Origin: Lachnospiraceae bacterium
GTDB lineage: Bacteria > Bacillota > Clostridia > Lachnospirales > Lachnospiraceae
Reading direction: 5' to 3'
Length of the DNA stretch: 33,460 nt
Assembly: GCA_016287095.1 (NCBI GenBank)
Contig: JAEEVK010000024.1
Span: 1 to 33,460, forward strand
Position 1 is the first letter of the stretch. Each line of letters opens with the position of its first letter. The notes below the pieces were generated by a model, which had not been told where the DNA came from, did not search any database, and saw only the letters and a program-made list of their open reading frames with translations. Made by a program: the position numbers and the translations under genes. Below are positions 16,161-24,015 of this stretch, piece after piece.

Positions 16161-16592
16161 ATGGGCACTCGTAGTACTATAAGGTTTATTGAAAAGTATG
16201 AAAATAGAGAAACACAGTTAGTAAATATTTACCAACAATTTGATGGCTATATTGAAGGTGTTGGATATGAATTGGCTAAGTGGTTAATAAATAAAACTAT
16301 AGTTAATGGATTTGTCAGCAATGACGAGAAAAACAATGCCAATGGAATAGGATGTTTAGCTGCACAGTTTATAAAAGATTTTAAAAAGCATATTGGCGGA
16401 TTATATATTGTTGGCTCAACCAACGCACAAGAATATAATTATGATGTGATAATTGATGCGAGGCAAATCGGAAGGGTTAATGATATAGCATTAATCAGAA
16501 TATCCAAATATGATGAGAAAGCCCCTGTTTTTATCGGAAGACCAAGTGAGCTTTTAACTTTTAAAGAACCTGAGGATGATGATGCTGCATAA
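16161..16592 (+). CDS. Conserved 'MGTRST' protein of unknown function
   Basis: A 143-residue soluble protein beginning MGTRSTIRFIE and containing 'IYQQFDGYIEGVGYELAKWL'. This start and the YQQ-DGY-xxGxG-x-LA pattern recur in a family of unknown function that I associate with phages and accessory bacterial loci (recalled, not searched). The remainder is an alpha/beta-like sequence ending in an acidic tail. GAGGAT lies 8 bases upstream of the ATG. It is the third gene behind the RNA ligase with only short gaps between, so it may belong to the same transcript. AT-rich codon use matches the ligase and not the flanking housekeeping genes. Confidence 0.6.
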   Translation: MGTRSTIRFIEKYENRETQLVNIYQQFDGYIEGVGYELAKWLINKTIVNGFVSNDEKNNANGIGCLAAQFIKDFKKHIGGLYIVGSTNAQEYNYDVIIDARQIGRVNDIALIRISKYDEKAPVFIGRPSELLTFKEPEDDDAA

Positions 16593-16725
16593 ATAAAAAA
16601 TGAGTAAAAACAGCTTAAACGCAGGTATAGCTACGTTTTGCAAAACAGCTTTTTTGTGTTATTATAATTATAGAGGAGTGTTTATAAAAAGGATAAAGAC
16701 ATAATCTTGCTAGGCGGAGGTTATT

Positions 16726-16779
16726 ATGATTACTTTTATTGTAAAAAATGTTTCAGTATTGAAGGTTGTATATAAGTAG
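16726..16779 (+). CDS. 17-codon leader ORF ending in TAG, in frame with the next gene
   Basis: ATG at 16726 with a strong site (GGCGGAGG, 16714-16721) opens a hydrophobic 17-residue peptide, MITFIVKNVSVLKVVYK, ended by TAG at 16777-16779. The ATG of the following gene comes directly after, in the same frame. The leader may couple translation to the next gene, or the two may once have been one gene interrupted by an amber codon. A possible promoter upstream is the AT-rich stretch with TATAAT-like boxes near 16657-16670. Existence of the peptide is unproven. Confidence 0.35.
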   Translation: MITFIVKNVSVLKVVYK

Positions 16780-17019
16780 ATGATTAGTGATGAAAATAGG
16801 AAAAGGGTAATCGAAAAGATGTCGGCTTATCTTGTTGAAAGACTTATGTCAGAGAAAAATCTATCGAGAGATATTGCCGGAGAAACATTAAAGAAATCAT
16901 TGTTATACGAGATGTTATTGGATTCGGAAACGGATATGTATCTGGAATCCAGAGAATCTTTATGGGAATACTTAACGGATGAGATGAATGGACATCCGGA
17001 AAATTTGTTGATATTTTAA
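16780..17019 (+). CDS. Short acidic helical protein, unrecognised
   Basis: A 79-residue protein with one long amphipathic N-terminal helix ('RKRVIEKMSAYLVERLMSEK') and a C-terminal 'ETDMYLESRESLWEYL' segment. The layout is like small antitoxin-like proteins of Clostridia, but no family name is justified. Its own ribosome binding site is poor (GAAGG about 14 bases upstream), while the abutting leader ORF has a strong one, so coupled translation is likely. A terminator stem follows at 17059-17082. Confidence 0.5.
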   Translation: MISDENRKRVIEKMSAYLVERLMSEKNLSRDIAGETLKKSLLYEMLLDSETDMYLESRESLWEYLTDEMNGHPENLLIF

Positions 17020-17058
17020 TTTGATCACCTTGCTGTGGGATGAATTCATCGAAAGATG

Positions 17059-17082
17059 AACCTGCAACAGGGTTATTTTTTT
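17059..17082 (+). terminator. Rho-independent terminator
   Basis: AACCTG (17059-17064), loop CAA, CAGGGTT (17068-17074) with one bulged G, then ATTTTTTT. Closes the accessory segment before the next gene. A 12-base palindrome GATGAATTCATC lies just upstream (17039-17050). Confidence 0.6.
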
Positions 17083-17139
17083 ACGATACTGTGACGATAT
17101 AGATATTGGAGAAGTATGTGCATTAGCAAGGAGGCTAAC

Positions 17140-17982
17140 ATGATAACTGGAACTTTATATGAAGCCGGTAAGATGATGGTTATGCAGAATAAATGGGAAC
17201 AGAAAAAGTCTACCGGAAATATCAATAGAAAAGAGAAGAAAGAGCTGACACCGCAGGAGAAGGAGCTCCAAAGGTATAAGGAGCAGCTTGAAGAAACAAA
17301 GAAGGGCAATGAATACAGTGCTCTTTACAGTAAGATACAGAGCGGCCAGAAACTAAGTCCTGCCGAAGAGGATAAACTAAAAGCACAGGATATGAAAGCA
17401 TATCTGGATTATAAAGCAGACCAGGCAGAGCAGAAAGCATTTGAAGAGAAGCTTAAGCATTGCAAGACTAAGGATGAGGCTCAAAGGCTTAAGACTACAA
17501 AGATGCAGTCGAATTTAAGCAAGATTAAGAATGTTGAGAATGACCCCTATATTTCTGATTCTGAAAAATTGAGGATAGCCCGTCAGATACAGGGGGATAC
17601 AACTGCTACGGCTAAGATATTTGACAAATTTACTCAGTCCGAGGAATATGAGAAGATGCCTACTGAGGCAGAACTCCAGCAGATCAGAAAGATGCAAAAG
17701 GATGCCGAGAATGCTGCTATGTTGAGTGAAACTGAGGATACTTCGCAAGTTAATGAAGAAAATGTTTCGGAAGATATAGTTAATGAAAATATAGATGAAA
17801 CAGGAGCAAAAAATATTGTTTCTGATAAAAACGACAGAGCAGAAAATCTTGTATTGGATGCAAAATCAAAGGAAAAAGAAGCGATAAATGGCGATGATGC
17901 CGTTATGGCAGAGATGCAGGCCATAGTAAGTAAGCTTAATAAGGATAAAGAAACAGGTGGGACTATAGATGTTTTCGCATAG
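17140..17982 (+). CDS. Conserved helical hypothetical protein (Lachnospiraceae-type)
   Basis: A 280-residue, lysine- and glutamate-rich, strongly helical cytoplasmic protein with no membrane segment. Recognisable phrases are 'LSPAEEDKLKAQDMKAYLDY', 'HCKTKDEAQRLKTTKMQ' and 'ISDSEKLRIARQIQG', which I recall from hypothetical proteins of related genomes, function unknown. The last 90 residues are acidic and low in complexity, likely disordered. AAGGAGG precedes the ATG at 17140; an ATG at 17116 in frame overlaps that site. A box GACGATAT (17093-17100) upstream is one base off the sigma-28 -10 consensus, hinting at flagellar-regulon control, but the -35 is poor. Confidence 0.6.
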   Translation: MITGTLYEAGKMMVMQNKWEQKKSTGNINRKEKKELTPQEKELQRYKEQLEETKKGNEYSALYSKIQSGQKLSPAEEDKLKAQDMKAYLDYKADQAEQKAFEEKLKHCKTKDEAQRLKTTKMQSNLSKIKNVENDPYISDSEKLRIARQIQGDTTATAKIFDKFTQSEEYEKMPTEAELQQIRKMQKDAENAAMLSETEDTSQVNEENVSEDIVNENIDETGAKNIVSDKNDRAENLVLDAKSKEKEAINGDDAVMAEMQAIVSKLNKDKETGGTIDVFA

Positions 17983-18024
17983 AAGACCGGAAACTATAGG
18001 TGATTTAGGAGGAGTATATACGAA

Positions 18025-18354
18025 ATGAAAGATTATAGTGAAGAGGCTAAAAAGCTACATAGGGATGGAGAGAGATGTGCGGCAGCGGTATACAAGACTT
18101 TCGGCGACATTAATCAAAACAGTGACGGAGTAATCCCTCTGCCAAGAAGCGAAGAAGGTAAATGTGGAGCCGTTATAGCGGCTGAAAAGTTAATCAGAGA
18201 GATGCAGTTAGGTGATGTAGCTGATTTTGATGCCGAGTTCACAAAACAGTATGGCTCTTTGAAGTGCGCTGAACTTATCAAGCAGCACGGACGCAGATGT
18301 AATGAATTTGTCGGCTTCGCGGCCGGATATGTAGGCGGTAAGGTATCTAAATGA
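18025..18354 (+). CDS. C_GCAxxG_C_C-type putative redox protein
   Basis: A 109-residue protein of the family named for its cysteine pattern (putative redox-active, PF09719-like). Cysteines occur in 'GERCAAAVYKTFGD', 'GKCGAVIAAEKLI', 'LKCAELIKQHGRRC' and are followed by 'FVGFAAGYVGG'. The central GCAxxG motif is here G-K-C-G-A-V, a shifted variant. Family members are small helical proteins with conserved cysteines, without an established reaction. GGAGGAG sits about 11 bases before the ATG. A strong terminator follows. It is 42 bases behind the helical hypothetical gene and probably shares its message. Confidence 0.7.
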   Translation: MKDYSEEAKKLHRDGERCAAAVYKTFGDINQNSDGVIPLPRSEEGKCGAVIAAEKLIREMQLGDVADFDAEFTKQYGSLKCAELIKQHGRRCNEFVGFAAGYVGGKVSK

Positions 18355-18374
18355 AAAATCTGCCGAATCTGCTG

Positions 18375-18404
18375 AAACCGCCAATCGGCGGATTCGGCGG
18401 TTTT
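18375..18404 (+). terminator. Rho-independent terminator after the redox protein gene
   Basis: AAACCGCC (18375-18382) pairs with GGCGGTTT (18396-18403) followed by TTT; an alternative inner stem CCGCC-AATC-GGCGG overlaps it. Confidence 0.75.
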
Positions 18405-18497
18405 ATAAGAAAGGCATCAGCAGATACTATCAGTTATATTGCATGATTGTTGGTATTTGATATAACAAGATAAGCCATATTGAAGACAGAATAGTTC

Positions 18498-18525
18498 TTG
18501 ACAATTTCGATATTTTTTCTACAAT
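18498..18525 (+). promoter_or_regulatory. Orphan sigma-A-like promoter
   Basis: TTGACA (18498-18503), 16 bases, TACAAT (18520-18525). No gene follows on the plus strand before the hairpin at 18578-18608, so it might start a short RNA of about 75 nt, or be chance. The rest of 18410-18570 shows nothing else. Confidence 0.3.
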
Positions 18526-18574
18526 ATAGTTAGAAGAACGCAGATATTGGGACTTTACAACTACTTATGCGTAC

Positions 18575-18608
18575 AAAAAAGGACTTCAGCTTTTCACTGA
18601 AGTCCTTT
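18575..18608 (-). terminator. Terminator of the tRNA-Gln gene
   Basis: AAAGGACTTCAG (18578-18589) pairs with CTGAAGTCCTTT (18597-18608), a perfect 12-base stem; on the minus strand it is followed by a T-run (18580-18575). Confidence 0.85.
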
Positions 18609-18617
18609 AACCAAGAA

Positions 18618-18689
18618 CAGGGATAGCAGGATTCGAACCTACAGATGACGGAGTCAGAGTCCGTTGCCTTACCGTTTGGCGATATCCCT
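18618..18689 (-). tRNA. tRNA-Gln (anticodon CUG)
   Basis: A 72-nt cloverleaf on the minus strand: acceptor AGGGATA/TATCCCT with all seven pairs, anticodon stem ACGGA/TCCGT with loop CTCTGAC (anticodon CTG, reading CAG), T-loop TTCGAAT, discriminator G. No CCA is encoded, so the tail is added by CCA transferase. It has its own promoter and terminator. Confidence 0.93.
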
Positions 18690-18707
18690 ATCTGTTCAAC
18701 AGATGGT

Positions 18708-18736
18708 ATTATAACGCATAGTTTTAGGTTTTGCAA
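18708..18736 (-). promoter_or_regulatory. tRNA-Gln promoter
   Basis: On the minus strand TTGCAA (18736-18731), 17 bases, TATAAT (18713-18708). A 15-base palindrome ATCTGTTCAACAGAT lies between the start site and the tRNA 5' end. Confidence 0.75.
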
Positions 18737-18820
18737 GTCTAATTATTATATAAAATTACTTAAACAGTCTGTAAGTTATTTCATAATGATAGAATTTACA
18801 GATTGTTTTTACACTTTTGA

Positions 18821-18826
18821 TATAAT
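18821..18826 (+). promoter_or_regulatory. Extended -10 promoter of the small membrane protein gene
   Basis: TGATATAAT gives a TG-N-TATAAT extended -10 box (TATAAT at 18821-18826), which can work with a weak -35. The ATG is at 18865. Confidence 0.5.
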
Positions 18827-18864
18827 ATTCAGAAACGATACAAATAAAAAAGGACTGATATATA

Positions 18865-19272
18865 ATGAGAAAAAGAATTCTGGCATATATTAAGTATATG
18901 AATGAGCTTCTTGACCGTCTCGAAGCAGAACAAAAAACTAAAAAGGTTAGTTCTGACCCGGCAGAGGCCGAGAAACATAGGGCTGAGCTTGAAAGGATCA
19001 AGGCTGAGCACCTGACTCAGATTGCTTTCTTTCAGCATGAGCGCCTGATACATCTGATAGTGACAGTACTTTTTGCTGTACTCGAGTTTTTGTCACTTTT
19101 TATGTGCATGATGATTCCGAGTATCGGGACGATGCTGTTGACGTTTGCTGTACTGGTGCTCCTGGTACCTTATATCAGACACTATTACCTGTTGGAAAAT
19201 GAAGTTCAGAGGATGTACACCCAGTACGACAGGATGCTGGCACTGATAGGAAAAGGTTCATTTACCATGTAG
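18865..19272 (+). CDS. Small membrane protein of unknown function
   Basis: A 135-residue protein: a charged, coiled-coil-like N-terminal 60 residues ('NELLDRLEAEQKTKK', 'KHRAELERIKAEHL'), two adjacent hydrophobic segments at about residues 66-84 and 88-110 ('LIVTVLFAVLEFLSLFMCMM', 'MLLTFAVLVLLVPYI'), and a short C-terminal tail. Not recognised. AAAGGACTG precedes the ATG. It stands alone between the tRNA and the leucine-rich-repeat gene; 19273-19363 holds no gene. Confidence 0.7.
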   Translation: MRKRILAYIKYMNELLDRLEAEQKTKKVSSDPAEAEKHRAELERIKAEHLTQIAFFQHERLIHLIVTVLFAVLEFLSLFMCMMIPSIGTMLLTFAVLVLLVPYIRHYYLLENEVQRMYTQYDRMLALIGKGSFTM

Positions 19273-19363
19273 ACAATAACCTGAGTAATCGCTCGGTAAA
19301 ACCTTTGACAACACAGGTTACAAACCATAGAACAATCGTTAGTAAATCCTTTTACAATTTTAC

Positions 19364-19392
19364 TTGCCACATTTAAATTTATGTGATAGAAT
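19364..19392 (+). promoter_or_regulatory. Promoter of the leucine-rich-repeat protein gene
   Basis: TTGCCA (19364-19369), 17 bases, TAGAAT (19387-19392). The predicted start near 19399 supports translation from 19411 instead of the ATG at 19399. Confidence 0.6.
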
Positions 19393-19410
19393 AGTTTTAT
19401 GAGGTGTGGA

Positions 19411-20424
19411 ATGATAGGCAAAAACAATAAAATATATCGATTTTTATGTATACTGGTTATAGCTTGCATGATAGTGACCGTATCTCACGACATTTATGTA
19501 TCTGCGGATGAGATCGATGCTGCGGAAAGTTATGGGGAAGATACCGAGGTTACAGGCACAGAGTATACATTTAATGGCTTAGTATATTATGTAGATACCG
19601 CTAAAAAAACGGCTGTAGTTGCAGGCAGTGCTGAGTCGTCTGTTAAAACACTTGATATCCCTGATACGATCACTTATGAAGGAAGCAGTATCAAGGTAGT
19701 TGGGATTGGTGCTTATGCCTTTGAAGCAAGCAGTCTTACAAGTGTAAAAATCGGAGCAAATGTTTTAGAGATAGGTGATGGAGCATTTGCATTTTCTGAA
19801 GAAATAAAAAAAATAACTGTTCCAAAGAAGTGTACCAGGATAGGCAATGCCGCTTTCTTTATGTGCGACAGTTTAAGTAAAGTATCCTTTAATAAAAAGG
19901 CGAAGCTAAAGTCCATAGGGGACGGTGCATTTGCCGGGACTGCCATAACTGCTGTTACTATACCAAGCGCAACTACTAGTATCGGTGATGCTTCATTTGG
20001 TGAGTGCAGATCGTTACAGTCTGTAACCCTTGGTAAGAAACTGAAAAGCATTGGCGAGGGTGCATTCGCAGGATGCAGTGCACTTACCACGGTAAAGAAG
20101 GCTTCGGGCAACAACAGTTTTGTAATTGAAGATAACGTAATCTATTCTGCAGGGTATGCAGAGCTTGTATGCGGTACAGCTGCTAAAGGTAATTATAAGA
20201 TAAAAGAAGGCACACGGGTGATCAAAGCCAGGGCATTTGAGGGGAATGAAGCAGTGATTTCCGTCGAAATCCCTGATAGTGTGACCTTGATTGGGGAATG
20301 TGCATTTATTAACTGCCTTTCATTAGAGAAAGTGACGGTTTTGGGTGGTTTTAAAGAAACAGAAGCAAATATCTTTTATGGATGTGACAACTTAAAGATG
20401 ATTGTCTGCGGGGGAGAAGGTTAA
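19411..20424 (+). CDS. Secreted BspA-type leucine-rich-repeat protein
   Basis: A 337-residue exported protein. A basic start and hydrophobic segment ('FLCILVIACMIVTV') followed by 'YVSADEID' look like a signal peptide cleaved near residue 32. From about residue 85 several LRR_5/BspA repeats run through the protein ('IGAYAFEASSLTSVKIG', 'IGDGAFAFSEEIKKITVP', 'IGDASFGECRSLQSVTLG', 'IGEGAFAGCSALTTV'), a fold used for surface binding. No LPXTG or other anchor is seen. Start chosen at 19411 because GAGGTG lies a few bases upstream. The stop is one base from the ATG of the OLD nuclease gene, so the two are translationally linked although functionally unlike. Confidence 0.85.
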   Translation: MIGKNNKIYRFLCILVIACMIVTVSHDIYVSADEIDAAESYGEDTEVTGTEYTFNGLVYYVDTAKKTAVVAGSAESSVKTLDIPDTITYEGSSIKVVGIGAYAFEASSLTSVKIGANVLEIGDGAFAFSEEIKKITVPKKCTRIGNAAFFMCDSLSKVSFNKKAKLKSIGDGAFAGTAITAVTIPSATTSIGDASFGECRSLQSVTLGKKLKSIGEGAFAGCSALTTVKKASGNNSFVIEDNVIYSAGYAELVCGTAAKGNYKIKEGTRVIKARAFEGNEAVISVEIPDSVTLIGECAFINCLSLEKVTVLGGFKETEANIFYGCDNLKMIVCGGEG

Positions 20425-20425
20425 T

Positions 20426-22456
20426 ATGAAGATTAGCTCGCTTTTGATCAAAAATTTTAAGACTATAAAAGAACTGAACATAGACAGTATAGAGAGTGCA
20501 TTTATCATAGTCGGAAAAAACAGCACAGGTAAGACTACCATACTTAAGGCCATACTTGCGGTAGCCGGACAGTACGAGGTAAAGCAGACGGACTTTAATG
20601 ATCCGAACAGGAATATAGAGATCGCCATAAACCTCGAGATAACCAATGCGGATATCATAGAACTGCATTCAAAGGGCAAGATCAGTAAGTATAAGAACTT
20701 TGACATGTGGTACAAAGAGTTCTGCGAGGTATTGCCTACATTCGTGCGTGGCGGGAAAATGCCCGATGCATATGATCCCGAGGACCCGGCGGAAGGTATA
20801 GAGGAAATGTTCCCTTCTGAAGCGGAGCAGGATGCCAGCGATTTCGGCGGATTGCTTTCTTTCTCGTATGTTGTAGACACCGAGATGAATGTCAGATTCT
20901 CGGATGGCATAAACAAGAATAATTTGAACCTTAAAAAGATTTTCCCTAAAGTATATTTCTTTGATGTAACAAGAGATGTCAGGGAGATCCAGGACAGTAT
21001 ATTCATGGTCCAGACAAAGTCGGTGCTTAAGCGAGTAAGAGACACCGTCTGCATGTATGACGAGTCAAGACCGTGCAACAGATGCTTCAGGTGTATAAAG
21101 GATATATCACAGAAGGCACCTGATGAACTGAGCATACTTGAGACGACAAAGCTGCTTGAGTTTAAGCTTATGCAGCTCAACATGGATGAGTTTGTAAGCC
21201 GTCTCAACAGTTACTATATAAGAAACAGCGGCAGGCAGCAGGATATCGAATTCACGGTAAAGCTGAATACCAAGGATCTGTTTATCATGGATACCCTGGT
21301 TACCAACAGGGACCACTATGGTGCGGACTCTGTGGATACCTTGAGTGCCGGTGCCAAGAGTATATATATTCTGTCACTGCTTGAGGCTTATGTGGATGAG
21401 AACAGCAATATATCCAGTATTATCATGATAGAGGATCCAGAGATATATCTGCATCCGCAGCTGCAAAAGACAGCCAGTGAGATACTGTACAGGCTTTCAA
21501 AAAAGAACCAGGTTATTTTCTCGACGCATTCGCCGAATATGATCTTTAACTTTAAGTCTTCGCAGATTAACCAGGTGGTGCTTGACAAGGATTACAATAC
21601 GACCATATCTGAGAACTCGGATATAAACAAAATCCTTGATGACCTCGGATATTCCGCAGGGGACGTGATGAATGTAAACTTCGTATTCATCGTCGAAGGA
21701 AAACAGGATTCCAACAGATTGCCGCTTCTGCTTAAGAAGTACTATTCCGAGGTATACAATGATGACGGTACCTTACAGAGGATATCCATTATCACTACAA
21801 ACAGCTGTACGAACATTAAGACATATGCAAATCTGAAATATATTAATCAGCTTTACCTAAAGGACCAGTTCCTAATGATAAGGGACAGCGACGGTAAGAA
21901 ACCTGAGACTCTGGCTAAACAGCTCTGTTCATACTATAGCGACAGAGCCAGGGAGGATCCGGCAAACATCCCGAGGATCACAAGGAAAAATGTGCTGATC
22001 TTAAAGTACTATTCGTTTGAAAACTATTTCCTTGATCCAAAGGTCATGGTCAAGATAGGAGTCCTTAACAACGAAGAGGAGTTTTATAATATCCTTCTTT
22101 CTAAGTTTAGATCCTATCTGTACAGGCTGCCGTGTGCAAGGCGTATGAAGGAAGTGACGGGTCTTGTGGTCAGGTCCAAGGAAGATCTGAAGCGCAATAT
22201 GGAAACCATCAAGATCTATATGCGCGGGCACAATCTCTTTGATATTTTCTATGGCAGGTATAAGGGCGAAGAAGAGAATAATATCCTTATGAAGTACATC
22301 GAGGCAGCTCCGAGGAGCGAATTTGCCGATATCTTAAACGCCATAGATAACTTCATCTATTTCATGAACAGAAAACGTGAGGATGAATCCTTAAATGAGG
22401 AAGTGGCCCCCAGAAACGAAAAGCATAAGCATAAGAACAAATATAACCGCAATTGA
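20426..22456 (+). CDS. OLD-family ATP-dependent nuclease (AAA ATPase plus TOPRIM)
   Basis: A 676-residue protein. The N-terminal SMC/RecF-like ATPase has Walker A GKNSTGKTT (30-38), a 'LSAGAKSIYILSLLEA' signature, Walker B 'IIMIEDPEIYLHP' and 'FSTHSPNMI'. The TOPRIM part shows 'VFIVEGKQDSNRLP' (catalytic Glu about 424) and 'MIRDSDGKK' (Asp pair about 488). OLD nucleases act in phage exclusion and DNA repair. Between the ATPase halves lies an insert with CNRCFRC (217-223), a CxxCxxC that could bind metal and is not a standard part of the family as I know it. No UvrD-like GajB partner follows, so it resembles stand-alone class 1 OLD proteins. ATG at 20426 follows GGGAGAAGG; a TTG at 20402 in frame is inside the upstream gene. 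The C-terminus is basic. Confidence 0.85.
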   Translation: MKISSLLIKNFKTIKELNIDSIESAFIIVGKNSTGKTTILKAILAVAGQYEVKQTDFNDPNRNIEIAINLEITNADIIELHSKGKISKYKNFDMWYKEFCEVLPTFVRGGKMPDAYDPEDPAEGIEEMFPSEAEQDASDFGGLLSFSYVVDTEMNVRFSDGINKNNLNLKKIFPKVYFFDVTRDVREIQDSIFMVQTKSVLKRVRDTVCMYDESRPCNRCFRCIKDISQKAPDELSILETTKLLEFKLMQLNMDEFVSRLNSYYIRNSGRQQDIEFTVKLNTKDLFIMDTLVTNRDHYGADSVDTLSAGAKSIYILSLLEAYVDENSNISSIIMIEDPEIYLHPQLQKTASEILYRLSKKNQVIFSTHSPNMIFNFKSSQINQVVLDKDYNTTISENSDINKILDDLGYSAGDVMNVNFVFIVEGKQDSNRLPLLLKKYYSEVYNDDGTLQRISIITTNSCTNIKTYANLKYINQLYLKDQFLMIRDSDGKKPETLAKQLCSYYSDRAREDPANIPRITRKNVLILKYYSFENYFLDPKVMVKIGVLNNEEEFYNILLSKFRSYLYRLPCARRMKEVTGLVVRSKEDLKRNMETIKIYMRGHNLFDIFYGRYKGEEENNILMKYIEAAPRSEFADILNAIDNFIYFMNRKREDESLNEEVAPRNEKHKHKNKYNRN

Positions 22457-22512
22457 AACTAGTAGAAGAAACCATAAAGAACATTATTAGAACAAAAATA
22501 TAGGAGGCATGT

Positions 22513-24006
22513 ATGTTTAAGCTGTTTATCAACCCAAACAATAAGAAAGGACACATCAATCCTGAACTCCAGGGACATTTCTCAGAGCATCTGGGACGCT
22601 GCATCTACGAGGGTATCTATGTAGGTGAAAAATCTGACATTCCCAATGTAAACGGTATGAGAAAGGATGTAGTTGATGCTTTAAAGGAAATGAAGATACC
22701 GGTACTACGCTGGCCGGGCGGATGCTTTGCAGATGAGTATCATTGGAAGGATGGTATCGGACCCAAGAAGGGCAGAAAAAAGATGATCAATACCCATTGG
22801 GGCGGAGTGCTGGAGGATAATAGCTTCGGTACCGATGAATTTATGGAGCTTGTACGCCAGTTAGGCTGTAAGTCATACATTAACGGTAATGTGGGCAGCG
22901 GCACAGTACAGGAGATGAGTGAGTGGGTTGAATACATGACCTTCGAGGGTGTTTCTCCCATGGCCGATATGAGAAAGAAGAACGGTCATAAGGATGCTTA
23001 TAAGGTTGATTATTTCGGCGTTGGTAACGAAAACTGGGGCTGTGGCGGAAATATGAACCCTGATTATTACGGAAATCTTTACAGACGTTATCAGACATAT
23101 ATCAGAAATTATAATCCCGAGCATAAGATCAATAAGATCTGCTGCGGTGCAAATGCAGGCGATTATGAGTGGACAGATGTAGTTATGAAGACCTGCTTCA
23201 AGAATGCAGAACATTTCCATGGATTCATGGAGGGCTTATCACTGCATTACTACACGGTTCCCAATGACTGGATGCATAAAGGCAGTGCCACAAAGTTTAC
23301 CGAGGATGACTGGTATAACACATTAAACAAGACCCTGTTTATGGATGAACTTATCAGCCGCCATACCGCTATCATGGACAAGTATGATAAGGATCATAAG
23401 GTTGGCCTGATGGTTGACGAATGGGGTACATGGTATGATGTTGAGCCCGGTACCAATCCGGGATTCCTGTATCAGCAGAACACCATGAGAGATGCTTTGG
23501 TTGCAGGTATCAACCTTAATATCTTCAACAAGCACTGCGATAGAGTAAAGATGGCTAATATCGCACAGCTTGTAAACGTTCTTCAGTCAGTTCTCCTTAC
23601 TGAGGGAGAGAAGATGATAAAGACACCTACTTATCATGTATTCAACATGTACAAGGTACATCAGGATGGTGAGCTGCTTGACAGTTATGTTGAGACCGAA
23701 CAAATCGGCTCTGAAAAGGATAAGGTTCCGAACTTAAGTGAGTCCGTATCTGTAGATAAGGATGGAAAGATCCATGTTACACTGTGTAACCTTTCATGCA
23801 AGGATGCTTACGATGTCAAAGTACTTATAGCTGATAAGAAGGTAAAGAGTGTCAGCGGTGAGATCCTTACAAACAAGATGGATGCTTATAATACCTTTGA
23901 TGCTCCTGAGAAGGTTAAGACCAAGAAGTTTAAGGCTACAGTTACTGATGACGGCGCAGAGTTTAATATCCCTGCATGTTCTGTAGTACATCTTGCAATC
24001 AAATAA
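22513..24006 (+). CDS. abfA: GH51 alpha-L-arabinofuranosidase
   Basis: A 497-residue glycoside hydrolase that removes arabinofuranosyl side chains from arabinoxylan or arabinan. The family 51 landmarks are clear: 'LRWPGGCFADEYHWKDGIGP' near the start, general acid/base E173 in 'GVGNENWGCGG' and nucleophile E303 in 'MVDEWGTWY', with a C-terminal beta domain. No signal peptide, so it is cytoplasmic and acts on imported oligosaccharides, as usual for GH51. AGGAGGCATGT places the ATG well. Length is standard. It follows the nuclease gene after 56 bases and the K+ channel gene follows after 9; neither is functionally linked in an obvious way. Confidence 0.95.
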   Translation: MFKLFINPNNKKGHINPELQGHFSEHLGRCIYEGIYVGEKSDIPNVNGMRKDVVDALKEMKIPVLRWPGGCFADEYHWKDGIGPKKGRKKMINTHWGGVLEDNSFGTDEFMELVRQLGCKSYINGNVGSGTVQEMSEWVEYMTFEGVSPMADMRKKNGHKDAYKVDYFGVGNENWGCGGNMNPDYYGNLYRRYQTYIRNYNPEHKINKICCGANAGDYEWTDVVMKTCFKNAEHFHGFMEGLSLHYYTVPNDWMHKGSATKFTEDDWYNTLNKTLFMDELISRHTAIMDKYDKDHKVGLMVDEWGTWYDVEPGTNPGFLYQQNTMRDALVAGINLNIFNKHCDRVKMANIAQLVNVLQSVLLTEGEKMIKTPTYHVFNMYKVHQDGELLDSYVETEQIGSEKDKVPNLSESVSVDKDGKIHVTLCNLSCKDAYDVKVLIADKKVKSVSGEILTNKMDAYNTFDAPEKVKTKKFKATVTDDGAEFNIPACSVVHLAIK

Positions 24007-24015
24007 TTTTTCAAT

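Noticed and set aside
16593-16725. Repeated AAAACAGCTT and palindrome GTTTTGCAAAAC, considered as a terminator or attachment site
   Set aside because: The repeats are direct, do not form a stem with a T-run, and no matching partner copy was found at the other end of the accessory segment.
13092-17019. Prophage or integrative element
   Set aside because: No integrase, transposase, replication or structural phage genes and no convincing flanking attachment repeats were seen; the tRNA-like sequence alone is not enough.
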